From assembly GCF_033807575.1 (NCBI RefSeq), contig NC_084708.1:3124501-3188500 (forward strand): a stretch of 64,000 nt of DNA. Reading direction: 5' to 3'. A model generated the notes under the pieces. It was given only the letters and a program-made list of their open reading frames with translations, ran no database searches and was not told the DNA's origin. This DNA is from Cydia pomonella. Taxonomy: Eukaryota; Arthropoda; Insecta; Lepidoptera; Tortricidae. The first letter of the stretch is position 1; the number at the start of each line of letters is the position of its first letter. Shown piece by piece: positions 44,184 through 57,196 of this stretch. The position numbers were made by a program, and so were the translations under genes.

Positions 44184-46286
44184 GCTCTCACCACAAATTT
44201 TAAATAACTTCTTACAAGCACAAGTAAAGCCTTAGAGACAATATATCTAAATATTCTAGATCCAGGCCGGGCCAGTTATCTCCTAAGGGACCTAGAGTTG
44301 CCTCTTTGTTACCTAACAGAAACTTGTTATTAAATATTACCTGGGTTGCTGAGAGACACACCCTGACAGGTTTGAATTGATGTTATTTCTAATAGACTAA
44401 AGAGAAAATAACAGTAAATTTAAATAAATCTGGGTGTAGAAATCAAATGCATTGTAGGTATATGCCGTTGATAACAACACCAGCATAAGTCAGCTGTACA
44501 TACACGACGAGTACCTCTCGCCGAGCCGAGAGTCACGGCAAGAAAACCAACCCAATCGAAGGCCAAAACGAGACGAGTTTGAGCGCGACGGACTATTATA
44601 TAATCTGTGGCGACGGGAGGGGAACAGTATGCACACACTCGTTCTTAGCCTGTCTCGGATCCCTTGACGAGTTTGTACAGCCGGCATTATATTAATTATT
44701 TGCACGAATTCGTCGAAGCGTTTTGTATCATCTAATAATGGGATCCTAGCGAAATCTTGAGAATTCTTCAAATTGGATAAGGGACGCCAAAAGGGAGATA
44801 GATATTTTATAGCAAAATTTTGCGAAGTAGCTCGACTTCATCAAATTATTCTATAAACTGAACAGCTGCTCAGCTGGCAACGACCGTAGTGGTTACATTT
44901 TTATCTGCTGTGTTAAATCGGTTCATTTAAGCATATTATGATGTATAATTGTTTTCGCTTATTTGTCTGGGAGCATGTACCTTCATAGATGGACTACCTA
45001 CTGTGTAACTATCTGCTATTTTTAATCTCGAAAGTTTTTCAACTTCTCTTGACAGTCGAAGCTAATTGCGAGTTTATTTTATTAGTTTTCGAACGCCACC
45101 CACGTAGTAATTATACGGTTTGATCAGTTCAGTGTACTTTAGACGTTAACATTTCGTATATCAAAATTATAGCTCGGCCAACGAGGCGAAACAATTAATG
45201 TTAAGAAACTTTCTGGAATTCAAACTTTTTATTCAAAGAAATTATAGTCTGTTAAACAACTTCCAAGCCTTTCATTCAACCCCTTCAAGTGACGGCAACG
45301 GAAACGTGAAAAGTAGTCATGTGGTGGAGGCTCGTTGGGTGGTCAGTGTGGATTTAGAGAATATTACAAATTCAACTTTTTAAGCTTATCTATATGTAAA
45401 ACCATATATTGAAGCATATATCGCTAGAATCAGCATTAAATTCACTATTCGAATAGAACAATCAATTAAATGATTGTAATGTTTACACATATCGCCACAC
45501 CTAATCAAACCTAGCAACAGTGAAGGTTTTTCAGTTCATTTCTTAAAAATACTACCACCACAAAACAACTTTATGATTGGAGGTAATTGCTAATTAATTT
45601 TTTAAATAAGGCTTAAATTTCTAAGGTTCAGTCATAAAAAAGGACCTACCATACAATTCTATTTATAAACAACCTCTTTGAAACCAAGACAGAACTCGGA
45701 CTAGGCGGTCGCTTCCGGATGAACGGTATATATGTTATCCTTGTCTAACTTGCTACTTACTTTCGGGCTCTGAAAAACGTAAATATACATCAAAGCGTTC
45801 AATTTTGCCACTAAACACGGCAACACTTCACTAACCACTCTCCGGTGGTCGACAGATTACTGATTTTCGTATCGACCCGTGAGTTGAGGGCCGCCACTTT
45901 GAAGGGCTACACTAGATCAAAGTTATTTACATAATTATCATGCTTTTGATTCCATTTCTACGCTCAAAATTCTAAATTAGATTGTCTAGTCTATCATATA
46001 ATCTTTTGCTCGCACATGACTTAAAATAAGCACTCGAAGAAATATCAAAATTTCCTCTCCTGTGTTGAACAAATAACTGTTGCCAGCTTTTTGAACACCG
46101 GTCCAAGCGCTCTCATTTCAACCAACTGTGCCATCAAAGCTTTGAGTTTTTTAAGAACAATTGGAGTGGTGTGTTAAAAAGGCCGCAAGTTGGAATCCCT
46201 CCCAAATCGATGAAATTTTCTATTTTTCCGTGAAAATTTTTAAATTTAATTTTGTAGTAGTATCATTCATATCATAAAAAATAAAG
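44184..46286. other. No gene recognised; GC-richer patch at 44500-44670
   Basis: The patch includes a TATA-like ctattatataatctg. It could be a promoter-like or decayed LTR-type sequence, but nothing supports a gene. Confidence 0.4.
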
Positions 46287-46560
46287 ATCAAATATCAAAT
46301 ATCAAACATTTATTCAGCAAATAGGCCACAGGGGCACATTTACATGTCCATTTTAAAAACAATAAATAAAAAAATAAAATAAAAACAATTACAAATATCG
46401 AAAAGATGAAATAATAAATACTTTATTAGAGATGTATACTGTCTCTAAATGTCAAATTACACAAAAAAAAACTATGATAAAAAAATAAAACCATAAAATA
46501 CTAAAATTCTTTAGAGATGTATAAGTCTCTAAGTGTCAGAAATAAAATATAAAAAAAGGA
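46287..46560 (-). mobile_element. LINE 3' end, family L
   Basis: Minus-strand copy of the same 3' UTR as 57197-57850, without the SINE. Repeated phrases such as gagatgtatactgtctctaa are present. No coding part is attached. Confidence 0.8.
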
Positions 46561-46561
46561 A

Positions 46562-46645
46562 TATTATACGACATTCTTACACAAATTTACTAAGCCCCAC
46601 AGTAAGCTCAAGGAGGCTTATGTTGTGGGTACTCAGACAACGATG
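46562..46645 (-). mobile_element. SINE family A, 3' half (split by element X)
   Basis: Minus-strand 3' part of the GACCGGTYTGGCC SINE (cccacagtaagctcaaggag). Its 5' half is at 47565-47735. Confidence 0.8.
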
Positions 46646-47564
46646 TATAGTAAACACCCCTATAATGGAACAGGCACCAGTAATGGGATGGTATAGACAA
46701 ATTCTGTAAAACAAGAATTTACAATCAGTTTCTAATCGCTGGCAACATTTTACCATAAACAAAGTCAAAGAGTTGCATAAGTTCAATTTTTCATTGATAT
46801 TTGTTAGTTTGAAAATTAGTGGCGCCATACATCCCATGACTGGAGCAAAAAACCATAGTTTTAATAGGTTAATAATATCGAAACCAATTGCAGAAGCTTT
46901 CATTAAATACATGGAAAACATAAAGGATGTATTATTATTTTTCTCAGACCGTGGGGACCTTATACATCTCCAAACTTAATGTATTAACCGTGGAGACTAT
47001 ACGTCTCTGTCATATTGTATAATATACTTGACTTGGTACATACTAGTTATGTACAGAATGTAGCATTAGTTTATGAGACTGCTAGTTTAACAGTCCAGAC
47101 GCGGTTTATTTATTTAGTATAAATTTTATTTTGACACTTGGAGAGACTTTACACCTCCAAATTTTATTAGTATTAGTACTCTGACATTGGGGACCTTTTA
47201 CATCTCCAGATTTAATGTGTTTTTAACCATAGAGACTATACATCTCTATTGTATTGTATTAATTATTTATTTTAAGATTATTATAATGTAATGTTTACCC
47301 AGGTATTGGCTGTTGTATTTATAAATGTTGTTATGTATTTTTCATGTCACTATATGATATTACTATAAATGTTGTATTGACTTGTAAAAGAGCCCTTGAG
47401 GCCTACTTGCAGAATACATTTTTGAATTTTGAATTTTGAATTTTGATGAATTGGACATTCAACTTTTAAAGCATAAAGCGGTAGAAATTTGACAGATGTC
47501 GGTGAAATATTAAAAATACTCCAAATTTTCTCTTAAATGTTCCATGATTGGTGCCGTTAACATA
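46646..47564. mobile_element. Element X copy 2, interrupted by a LINE and inserted in a SINE
   Basis: This is a second copy of the 399-bp repeat at 6266-6664: it starts tatagtaaacacccctat and ends gattggtgccgttaacata. The copy is split at 46929/47445 by a LINE 3' end. It is itself inserted in a minus-strand SINE whose halves are at 46562-46645 and 47565-47735, with tata at both junctions as the likely target duplication. The class of element X is unknown. Confidence 0.75.
46930..47444 (+). mobile_element. 5'-truncated LINE 3' end inserted in element X
   Basis: Plus-strand LINE 3' UTR-like DNA with repeated 'gaga..ttacatctc' phrases. It ends in agcccttgaggcctacttgc and a tail of repeated gaattttgaatttt. 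The empty site is preserved in the uninterrupted copy at 6545. gatg flanks both sides, a short target-site duplication. Confidence 0.75.
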
Positions 47565-47735
47565 TATAATATACAAATACTTAAATACATAGAAAACATC
47601 TATGACTCAGGAACAAATATCTGTGCTCATCAAACAAATAAATGCCCATACCGGGACCGGGATTCGAACCCAGGATCATCGGCTTCATAGGCAGGGTCAC
47701 TACCCACTAGGCCAGACCGGTCGTCAAGGTCTTCA
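47565..47735 (-). mobile_element. SINE family A, 5' half (split by element X)
   Basis: Minus strand, with the tRNA-like head: GACCGGTCTGGCC, then GTAGTGACCCTGCC, and box B GGGTTCGAATCC. It was continuous with 46562-46645 before element X inserted. Confidence 0.85.
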
Positions 47736-48251
47736 ATATAAGGACAGAACTAATTATTACTCGCTATTGCAATGTAATTCAGTAATAATCAGATTGTAAA
47801 CTTTATTTTCACGTTTGGTTGGTCCTACATAAATATGTAAATGGCTTAATTATTTAAAATTGAGTGCATTGTATTCAGCGTATTTTTTACAGCGATAGAT
47901 TTCCAGTATTTATTTAGAAACGAGCAAACCAAAAAATACCATAAAAATCCTATTCGTTAGTCTAAAAATAATCAAGAATATTGACAATATCAATACGGGA
48001 CATGTGAGCGATAGCAAACTGTACAGTGTACACGCGGGCTTTGCAAATCAAACAAACGTCATCGGAACGTGCTGCGGGCAAACATGTGTAGCCGACCGTA
48101 CTAACAGCACTCTAAACTGAATATCGGTGGACTATACCTTATTCGTAAGTAATAAGGTTCAAAATTGTAAGTTAACAGTGTAAACGACGGTAGGGGCCGC
48201 GTTGACTCGTATTTATGACGACTATTCTGCTATCGACGCCAAATGTTTTTT

Positions 48252-48400
48252 GATGCAAGTCTTCCTTCCATATACTACGTCGATGCCGCATAGGCCCGCC
48301 GGTTGGTAAGCAGTCTCCGTAGCCTATGGACGCTTGCAACTCCAGAGGCGTTACATGCGCGTTGCCAACCCTAACACCGCACCCTCGTTGTGACATTATT
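48252..48400 (-). repeat. Retroposon 3'-end repeat B
   Basis: Minus-strand copy with gcttgcaactccagaggcg and gcgcgttgccaaccctaac, directly before the SINE at 48409. Confidence 0.75.
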
Positions 48401-48408
48401 TAGATACC

Positions 48409-48690
48409 GACCGGTTTGGCCTAGTGTGTAGTGACCCTACCTACGAAGCTGATGGTCCCGGGTTCAAATCCTGGTAAGGGCATTTATTCGTGTGATGAGC
48501 ATGGATATTTGTTCCTGAGTCATGGGTATTTTCTATGTATTTAAGTATTTATAAATATTTATACATTATATATATCGTTGTTTAAGTACCCTCGAATCAA
48601 GCCTTATTTAGCTTACTGTGGGACTTAGTCAATTTGTGTAATAATGTCCTATAATATTTATTTATTTATTTTATTTTAATACTTTTTACT
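48409..48690 (+). mobile_element. SINE family A
   Basis: Plus-strand copy, with head GACCGGTTTGGCCTAGTG, box B GGTTCAAATCC and the same body and AT-rich tail as 51862-52143. Confidence 0.9.
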
Positions 48691-48959
48691 ACAAAATGTA
48701 ATAATCTTTGAACTAAAAATACATGACATCACTTAAAATCTAAAACAAACACGTACGTAAAAGACAAATGAATACAAACGAAGATACTAAAACTAAAAAA
48801 TAAGCACATTACTAATGTATATTTATCCTACATAGTATCAAGCCCATTACAACCCCCACCTATCCCAAAAATACCAAAAATACGGCATTGCCTCAAGCCT
48901 GGCAAGCGATATTTGTTGGACTAATTAGGAGCCTGAACGAGGATCGCACCCTACCGCCA

Positions 48960-49132
48960 CGATTCAAACTTTATGATACGTCAAATAGGTATTAGATCTA
49001 CATACGATATGGATCGGATATGTCGGTGTCAAAAGTGACGTCTTTATTGAAAGAAACGTGATTTTGACACTGAAATATCCGATCCATATCGTATCCAGAC
49101 CTAATATTTGACGTATCTTAAAGTTCGCATCG
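48960..49132. mobile_element. Long-hairpin MITE
   Basis: The ~75-bp left arm (cgattcaaactttatgatac, tacgatatggatcggatat, tcaaaa) is matched in inverted order by ttttga, atatccgatccatatcgta and gacgtatcttaaagttcg. Confidence 0.75.
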
Positions 49133-49598
49133 GGCCGTCTGACACGTAGACATCGCCCGAGTCTCTTTCCAAATTAGTTTGAATTGACTCAAGACCTACC
49201 TTTTTCTGGAGCTTAGCACTATAGAACCTTGTCGCTTTAACTAGTCTATACATGACATGCATCACTCAATAAGCACTGTCGTAGAAGTCATTATGACATG
49301 GTTATATAGCGGCCTAGGAATCAAATTGGTTGACCGTACATCTTAAATGTTTAAGTTTATTCATGTCCCAAAATTATTAAGTACCTTCATAATAATATGA
49401 GACTGAAGAAAGAGATACTTCGAGGTAATTGCTAGGGCTACAATTTATATTTTTCTATTTAAAAGTGTCGGCAAAGCCTACTTTGCCGGTAAAAAAATAG
49501 GTCGCAATGTGCGTAGTTTATAGTTACTCAAAAATTAAAAGGATAAAAACATTGCTGTCTCGATATCAAGACTACAATACTGCATACAAATTCCATTA

Positions 49599-49924
49599 TA
49601 CCGGGTGTGGCCTGTAGCACGAGCAAAAAATTAAACTGTAGGCTGTACTCCTCAAACTAAACAACATTTGCTCAGCAATTTTTAAAAATAACTTGTATAT
49701 TGATTTTTAGAACGTTTAAAGTTTATTCTAAGACGCAATGCATTGCGAAACGTCAATTAGACTGATGACAATGTCCATTGAAGGTAAGTAATATTTATTT
49801 TGTATGAAAAATAGGAAGTCTAAACACTTCATCATTTTTAAAAGTCACTGAACAAATGTTGGTTAGTTTGAGGAGTACAGCCCACTTTTAAATTTTTTGC
49901 TCGTGTTACAGTCCACACCCGGTA
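49599..49924. mobile_element. MITE with TACCGGGTGTGG ends
   Basis: A 326-bp element with ~70-bp inverted ends: taccgggtgtggcctgtag and gctgtactcctcaaact at the left, agtttgaggagtacagc and acagtccacacccggta at the right. Confidence 0.8.
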
Positions 49925-51851
49925 GATCGAGTTTCAAACTTTAAAAAAAAAAGTTGAAATGGCCATAACTATCAAATGAAGACATAGGTCCATTAAACAG
50001 CCAAACAGATGATCAGTATTTATTATTATGATGTTGGTACCGCGACTATTTAGCTGTCTCAAATAGGTTGCCGTGTTATCGGTAGAAAAATACACTTCAA
50101 TTTTTTATAAAAAAAAATGGCGTCAAAGCAAATCTTTTCGATTATTTTTACTTTTTTATGTGAAAATATATACGTAAGAACGGTAATTTTGTAAAATATT
50201 TCTATTATATTTATATTTCATGGGCTATTTATGAAAAAAAAAAACACTATACATGGCTTCTTGCTGGCTTCGATATCAATTAAAAGGACTCCCAAGGTTG
50301 TCCGTTTAAAACGAATCCTCAGCCAGCAAGTAGCTCCTTTCCAGCCTCGACAATAATTTTCTATTATTATAAGTCCATTTAAATAAATATTAACGTTCAC
50401 AATGAAAGACACTCACTCACATTTTGCCGATCCGAAATTCATGAGATTCGGGAGAAGTCCTGTAATCATTATAATGGAGAGATAAACAAAATTAATATTA
50501 AATTTGCCCCAGAGGGCCGTAAACAATCACTTAGAAACATCAAACTATTTGGTTATTTTGTTAATTATATTCAATTTAATACGAATGGATGGCTAACAAA
50601 ACAAATATTTCAAAGTAAATTTGAATTTCGACTAGTAGCGAAACGCTGTAGATAGGTAAGTTAAGTATTAATATAATACAAGGTTATATTCTAAGGCACT
50701 TGGTACACTGGATCCGATTCGCACGTCGGTCCGAAGTGCGAGCGGGAAGTCGCTATAATACGGGCATAGCGTTGTCTCGCTTTTTAAACATCGGAGCGAC
50801 GTGCGAATCGGACCCAGTGTACTAAACGCTTAAGTATATTGTTCTTATTTCAAAATCTATAACATGAGATAGACGTACATATGTGATGAAAAGTATACAA
50901 CTATGCACTCTTCTGGATATGGAAGGTGGAGGTAAGGAATACAATCTCCATAGGCAGAACTGTTGCAAAAGTGTCCAGCTGTCAGCTATAAATAATAGTA
51001 CCAAATCTCTCAAGGGTAGCGCTAGAGTAGCTAAGAACGTAATCGTTATTGACGGAGTGAAGTGCGCTATGTTTATTTTTTTCAAATAGATTTTTCGACG
51101 GACACTTTTTGGTACATTTAGATTGTTCACCTCCATTCCTTACCTCATCTACCTTCCATACTTCTGGAGAAACGTCAGATATTTTTTTTTTAATATTCTG
51201 GGTAGTTAAGTTAGTAGCCAAAATTGAACTGACAAAAATTCCGCCCCAGGAAAACAGCCAGACAGGCAAATATACCTACGAAAGCATTTTCTAAAGTGAA
51301 ACAGAGACGCACCGCTCGCACTTCACGCTCGCTTGGTCAATAAACAGTGAGCCTACAAATGACAAGAAACATAAATATTCTCACAATTAACGTAACGCTC
51401 AAGTTCAAATTACATTGTTATTAATTCAAAATGGAAGACAGGAAGCTTGTTTGGTAATGTATTATATTACTTTAATGTAATTAGGGAAGCTTAGGGCATA
51501 ATTAATTGTTCATTAATTGTATGGAATTTAATACGTGTGAAGGTGAAAGGTAGGACTAAATTATTGAGTATATTGATGACAAACACATCAGGCACTTAGC
51601 GCGACTCGGGTTGCGTAACCGTGGGTGATGGGAATAGCGTGGACCGTCCGATTGTAATGTATGAAATTACATGAGAGACGTCAACTCACCTTCCACGTAT
51701 TTTACAGGCCATGCAATGCAATATATTTATAAGACAGGTGACTTATGAGCTGGGTCGTCCTAGCTTAAGGTCAATTCTTCTCCTTTTAAAAATGGCTTCC
51801 ACCAAATACAATTATGATTGTTTTGTCAATGTCATATGTGTGTTTATAGAC
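49925..51851. other. No gene recognised apart from one MITE
   Basis: Except for 50700-50825, no repeats were delimited. Short overlapping ORFs at 50822-51294 occupy both strands and look like chance. Confidence 0.45.
50700..50825. mobile_element. MITE with TTGGTACACTGG ends
   Basis: A 126-bp element whose 29-bp end ttggtacactggatccgatt and cgcacgtcg pairs with cgacgtgcg and aatcggacccagtgtactaa. Confidence 0.75.
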
Positions 51852-51861
51852 TTTACAATAG

Positions 51862-52143
51862 ACTTGATGACCGGTTTGGCCTAGTGGGTAGTGACCCTGC
51901 CTACGAAGCTGATGGTCCCGGGTTCAAATCCTGGTAAGGGCATTTATTCGTGTGATAAGCATGGATATTTGTTCCTGAGTCATGGGTGTTTTCTATGTAT
52001 GTATTTAAGTATTTATAAATATTTATATATTATATATATCGTTGTCTAAGTACTCTCATCACAAGCCTTATTGAGCTTACTGTGGGACTTAGTCAATTTG
52101 TGTAATAATGTCCTATAATATTTATTATTATTATTTATTTATA
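51862..52143 (+). mobile_element. SINE family A, full-length
   Basis: A tRNA-derived SINE. The head reads GACCGGTTTGGCCTAGTGG (box A region) and GGTTCAAATCC (box B). The body contains gttcctgagtcatgggt and cttactgtgggacttagtc, and the tail is AT-rich. A 10-bp direct repeat, tttacaatag, flanks it at 51852-51861 and 52144-52153. It is the best-preserved copy in the window and a good family reference. Confidence 0.92.
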
Positions 52144-52435
52144 TTTACAATAGCAATAGAGGATTCCAATACTACTCACTGTATAATTAATTATTTATTA
52201 TTATTATTTTATTATTATGAGTTGACGCTTAACGCTTACGCTAGCGACCGTGTACTCGATCGCAGTCTATTTCGCTAGCACAGATAAATTTCGGTATTAG
52301 CTTTTTTGAAAGATTCAATTACATCTGAAAGTATATGTACCTATAACAAAAAAATTGTGTAACCTCTGTTCCAGGTGGGAACAAGGAGTTAGAGAATTTG
52401 GAAAGCAAACGACTAATTAAATAGAAATAAATACT

Positions 52436-52493
52436 TACCATCAGGCGGGCCGTATGCTTGTTTGCCACCGACGTAGTATAAAAAAAAAAAACA
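52436..52493 (+). repeat. Retroposon 3'-end repeat B, terminal piece
   Basis: Only the last segment remains: ttaccatcaggcgggccgt, tgcttgtttgccaccgac and a poly(A) tail. Confidence 0.75.
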
Positions 52494-52585
52494 TATACTA
52501 GATTAACCTATTGTAGACAGCAGGCGGTCTTCGCTAAAGAGCGATCTAAATAAAAGAAGTAAATCAAGTCTTTCATTTACGATTC

Positions 52586-54788
52586 TGAAATTACTAGTTT
52601 ATTTTCTAGCGTTTATTTCTTTCAGTGGACAGTCTGCTTTATTCTTCTGTGCTCCACCGGTATGTAACAGCAAGCACGCAATTCACAATGTATCCAGCCT
52701 CTCTCATTTCTTTTGAATCGCTGTAGACATTTGTTACTTACGCTTGCAGGCTTCTAGGCTTTATGCTTGTGAATTTGAATATGAATCAAACTGCAACATG
52801 ACTTATTATTCCCTTGACCTAGCGTTTTACGAAAATAAGCAGCGTTTTGGTTGCGTGCTGTTCAGGAGGATTGGCGCTCTAGTTATTGAGCACATAATTC
52901 CCAATGTAGTAAGTTGCTTTTTCATTCCAGATATTGAAATTACTTGTTTATTTCCCAGCGTTTATTTCTGCTAATAAACAGTCTATTCTACCCTGTGATC
53001 CACCGCTTCATAACGGCAAGCACGCAATTCACAATGTATCCAGCCTCTCTCATTTCTTTTGACTCGGTGTAGACATTTGTTACTTACGCTTGCAAGCTTA
53101 TGCTTATGCGTGTGAATTTGAATATAAATGAAACTCTAATACACTTGAGAGTAATGGCAATGTACCACTTTGTTTGAAAGATTTCATGCAACATTACTTA
53201 TTATTATCATACACTAATCTAGACCGCCAATTCTCTTTACCTAGAGTTTTACGAAAATAAGCAGCGTTTTAGTTACGTGCTGTTCATGAGGCATGGCGTT
53301 CTAGTTATTGAGCGCTTTTTTTTTCATTTATTTTATTGAAATTACTTGTTTATTTTCCAGCGTTTATTTCTGCTAATAAACAGTCTATTCTACCCTGTAC
53401 TCGACCGCTGTGTAACAGTGAGCACACAATTCACAATGTAGCCGCCGCTCTCATTTCTTTTGACTCGGTGTAGACATTTGTTACTTACGCTTGTAGGCTT
53501 CTAGATTTTAATGCGTGTGAATTAGAATATGAATGAAACTCTAATACACTTGAGAGCAATGGCAATATACCACTTTGTTTCAAAGATTTCATACAACATT
53601 ACTTATTATTATTATACACTAATCTAGACCGCCAATTCTCTTTACCTAGCGTTTTACGAAAATAAGCAGCGTTTTGGTTACGTGCTGTTCATGAGGCATG
53701 GCGTTCTAGTTATTGAGCGTTTTTAATTTTCATTTATTTTAGTGAAATTACTTGTTTATTTTCCAGCGTTTATTTCTGCTAATAAACAGTCTATTCTACC
53801 CTGTACTCCACCGCTGTGTAACGGCGAGCACACAATTCACAATGTAGCCGCCGCTCTCATTTCTTTTGACTCGGTGTAGACATTTGTTACTTACGCTTGC
53901 AGCCTTCTAGGCTTAATGCGTGTGAATTTGAATATGAATGAAACTCTAATACACTTGAGAGCAATGGCAATGTACCACTTTGTTTGAAAGATTTCATGCA
54001 ACACTACTTGTTATTATTATACACTAATCTAGACCGCCAATTCTCTTTACCTAGCGTTTTACGAAAATAAGCAGCGTTTTGTTTACGTGCTGTTCATCAG
54101 GCATGGGGTTCTAGTTATTGAGCGTTTTTAATTTTCATTTATTTTATTGAAATTACTTGTTTATTTTCCAGCGTTTATTTTTGCTGATAAACAGTCTATT
54201 CTACCCTGTACTCCACCGCTGTGTAACGGCGAGCACACACAATTCACAATGTAGCCGCCGCTCTCATTTCTTTTGACTCGGTGTAGACATTTGTTACTTA
54301 CGCTTGCAGGCTTCTAGGCTTAATGAGTATTGGCGTTCTAGTTATTGAGCGTTTTTTTTTTCATTTATTGAAATTACTTGTTTATTTTCCAGCGTTTATT
54401 TCTGCTAATAAACAGTCTATTCTACCCTGTACTCCACCGCTGTGTAACGGCGAGCACACAATTCACAATGTAGCCGCCACTCTCAATTCTTTTGACTCGG
54501 TGTAGACATTTGTTACTTACGCTTGCAGGCTTCTAGGCTTAATGAGTATTGGCGTTCTAGTTATTGAGCGTTTTTTTTTTCATTTATTGAAATTACTTGT
54601 TTATTTTCCAGCGTTTATTTCTGCTAATAAACAGTCTATTCTACCCTGTACTCCACCGCTGTGTAACGGCGAGCACACAATTCACAATGTAGCCGCCGCT
54701 CTCATTTCTTTTGACTCGGTGTAGACATTTGTTACTTACGCTTGCAGGTTTCTAGGTTTTAATGCGTGTGAATTTGAATGTGAATGCT
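52586..54788. repeat. Tandem array of ~405-bp and ~220-bp units
   Basis: Units start (at tgaaattact) at 52586, 52935, 53337, 53743, 54148, 54369 and 54588, giving periods of 349, 402, 406, 405, 221 and 219 bp. The full unit is about 405 bp. The last two steps are a shorter form lacking about 185 bp, joined near aatgagtattggcgttctag, and that short form has itself duplicated almost exactly. The first unit has a separate small deletion. Small ORFs repeat with the units and are not genes. Confidence 0.9.
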
Positions 54789-55194
54789 GATGTACAGTCA
54801 GTATGAAATAGTGACGACAAAGTGGTCTTGTTATATATCGTAAAATGCTATTGTTATAAAAATAAGGATGTCTATTAAATATATTACAAACGGATAATTA
54901 TAATTTAGTATGTGTGTAACTTATAATTTGGCCAGTTTATGTTTATTTTTACAAAAACATAAATGGGAATTTTGGAATATAAATAGGACTTTTAATAAAA
55001 CGAAAAACTTATAACCTAAACACGGCTACTATTCGACATTGCATTCGCGCTAAAATATTAGTACTGAAGTATAATTTCTTAAAGTTTTCATTTTGATTCA
55101 TAATAGCTCCGGTATGGTAATGACAGAGGCCAGTAAGTCCGTAAGGTATGTGATGTTTCATTTAAATACATACAACGCATGCACAATTCAGAAA

Positions 55195-55305
55195 CGGAAA
55201 ACATTTTTTGATAAACTTACAAACACCCCGTTACCGGAATTCGAACCCAGGACCTCCAACTTCGTAGGTCACTACCAACTGAACTATAATGCATTTGAAG
55301 CTTTT
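55195..55305 (-). mobile_element. tRNA-derived SINE remnant
   Basis: On the minus strand: ATAGTTCAGTTGGTAGTGAC (box A) and CCTGGGTTCGAATTCCGG (box B), followed by TAACGGGGTGTTTG. No full body was delineated. Confidence 0.6.
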
Positions 55306-55375
55306 GCAGGCAGCATCAAAAGTAACGTATCAGACTGAGCGTCAAAAGGATCTACTACTCCTTAACAAAGAGCGA

Positions 55376-55500
55376 TAGAGTTAGACCAAACAAGTTTGGC
55401 AGCGATTTAGATAACACAGACTGTGCAAGTGTCTTTTGAATTCATAGTGTCATAAAAATTTGATGTTTAAAATAACACTTGCACAGTCTGAGTGATACAA
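55376..55500. mobile_element. MITE, family M, right end missing
   Basis: Begins TAGAGTTAGACCAAACAA and GGCAGCGATTTAGAT, then contains the family's core (caagtg...aaataacacttgcac). The right terminal inverted repeat is not found after about 55497, so the copy is truncated or diverged there. Confidence 0.65.
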
Positions 55501-57196
55501 TCCCAATATCATTCTAATATCAGTTTGATGTTAGTACGCGTTCGAATTAGCCTTATGAAAACCGCGGTAGGGACTTTTATAAACACGAAAAACAAAATTC
55601 CATCAACAAATTCTTAATGTTGGTAATTACTCCGGTATGGTAATGACATGGGCCGGGAATGACCGACCTGGGAATCGGAGTAATGACTTTGCCAACTTTT
55701 TTGACACATTTGGTAATTAGTTTGTAATCTTGCTGGCTTTTGTTGGTTGAATTATGAGTGTATTTTGGATACGTGTAAAGAATGTCAAAAGATGACAGAT
55801 GACTCTTTGTTGGCAAACCTTAGTAAACAGCTTAAAGAAAAGAATTGATTAGAGACAGAGGTGAACAGCTGATATACTTACGAAGAAAAGATTTAGAAGA
55901 ATTGATAGTTTTTTTGTTTACATAGTTTTATCTTTAAATCAGTGTACAAATCTATATATCGCTAGCTATAATAAACTAGATATCGCAAAATTACTATTTA
56001 TTTATTTATGCCTCCTTTCTTTTGAAAGCGTAGCCAAAGTTGGAAGTGTTGAAAAAAAACACCATTATTGAGTGTATTACCCTTAAAGTGTTATTATTAA
56101 AAACAGAGTTTTAAGAAAAATAATGTAATGTATATGACATTTACTGTGATTAAAACGTTCTATTCGAACCATCTAAATCTATGGACACATTTCCATCAGA
56201 ATACAATAGCTGGAAATGCTTCTACAACGCTTGAAATGCTTCTATCCTTATCAGACCTGAACCTCCGACCCAAATTAATCAATGCTGTAACATTAAGGCG
56301 TCCGCGGGTAAGTGTCGCATTGAGTGTCGCCACTCGGTCCTCGTACATCTTTATTACGGCGCGGAGAATCGCGGGCTGCATGCTAAGCAGGCTCTGCGGG
56401 CATTACCGGCCAAAGGAAATTTCTGTCGGGCGAACCAATGTAAAATTACCTTCGCATTCGTACCAGCTAGATGTGCGGAAATCCCACTTATATTGGTTTT
56501 CAAATTGTCGACGGTAGTGATTGGAATTGTACAGGCTTGACGTGCCAAAGGACAGCAGGCTCGATGCGGTCAACGGTTGGTTAATGTGAAAATGGGAACG
56601 AATACTAAGGACTAACAGAGGATTTTAGCGACGAAAAATGAGGAATGTTATAGTTTATAACTATCTGAGTCTCAAAAAAAATTCTCAAATGGGGGAACTC
56701 GTGTCGTGCGCGTAAATTTAATAATATTACAATTATTTTTTTATCGAAATTAAGATGACTTCTTTCTTTATTATTAATTAAGTGTCCTCTGGTTTATATT
56801 ATTATTATATTATTCTAATCAATTACTGTGTTGTGTTACTGTATTTTCTATTTAGTCAATTAATTCGTTAACTTTTAACGTCTCAAACCTGCATGGTGCA
56901 GCCACCGCGCGCACTGGCTGGTGATAAAAAGAAATGTTCCCTTTTCGCTCGTCTTTTGTTTTCTGCCGAATTTTTCTCTCGGAATGTTGTTGCAAACAGA
57001 ACAATTTTTTTAATTTAATGTGACTGGATGCTTATGATTTGGGTTAATAGTTAATAATATGTGGGCTGCCGCTAACGCAGGTAAAAATTGTATAATTGTA
57101 TATATAGTATTAAGTTTCTGCTTATATTTAAACAGAATCCTAGTCTTATTTGTCAGTCACTGATTCTTGTACCTAAACGAGGCTTGGATTAGGTTC
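55501..57196. other. No gene recognised; GC-richer patch at 56240-56570
   Basis: A 129-codon plus-strand ORF (56128-56517) and two minus-strand ORFs overlap in the patch. None resembles a known protein. It could be a conserved non-coding element. Confidence 0.4.

Noticed and set aside
49780..49795. GTAAGT donor at 49787
   Set aside because: It lies inside a MITE and has no acceptor in front of it.
54323..54724. Two near-identical 60-codon ORFs
   Set aside because: They are copies of the same short-form satellite unit and are not conserved in the longer units.
56128..56517. 129-codon plus-strand ORF
   Set aside because: No known motif, and competing minus-strand ORFs cover the same GC-richer patch.
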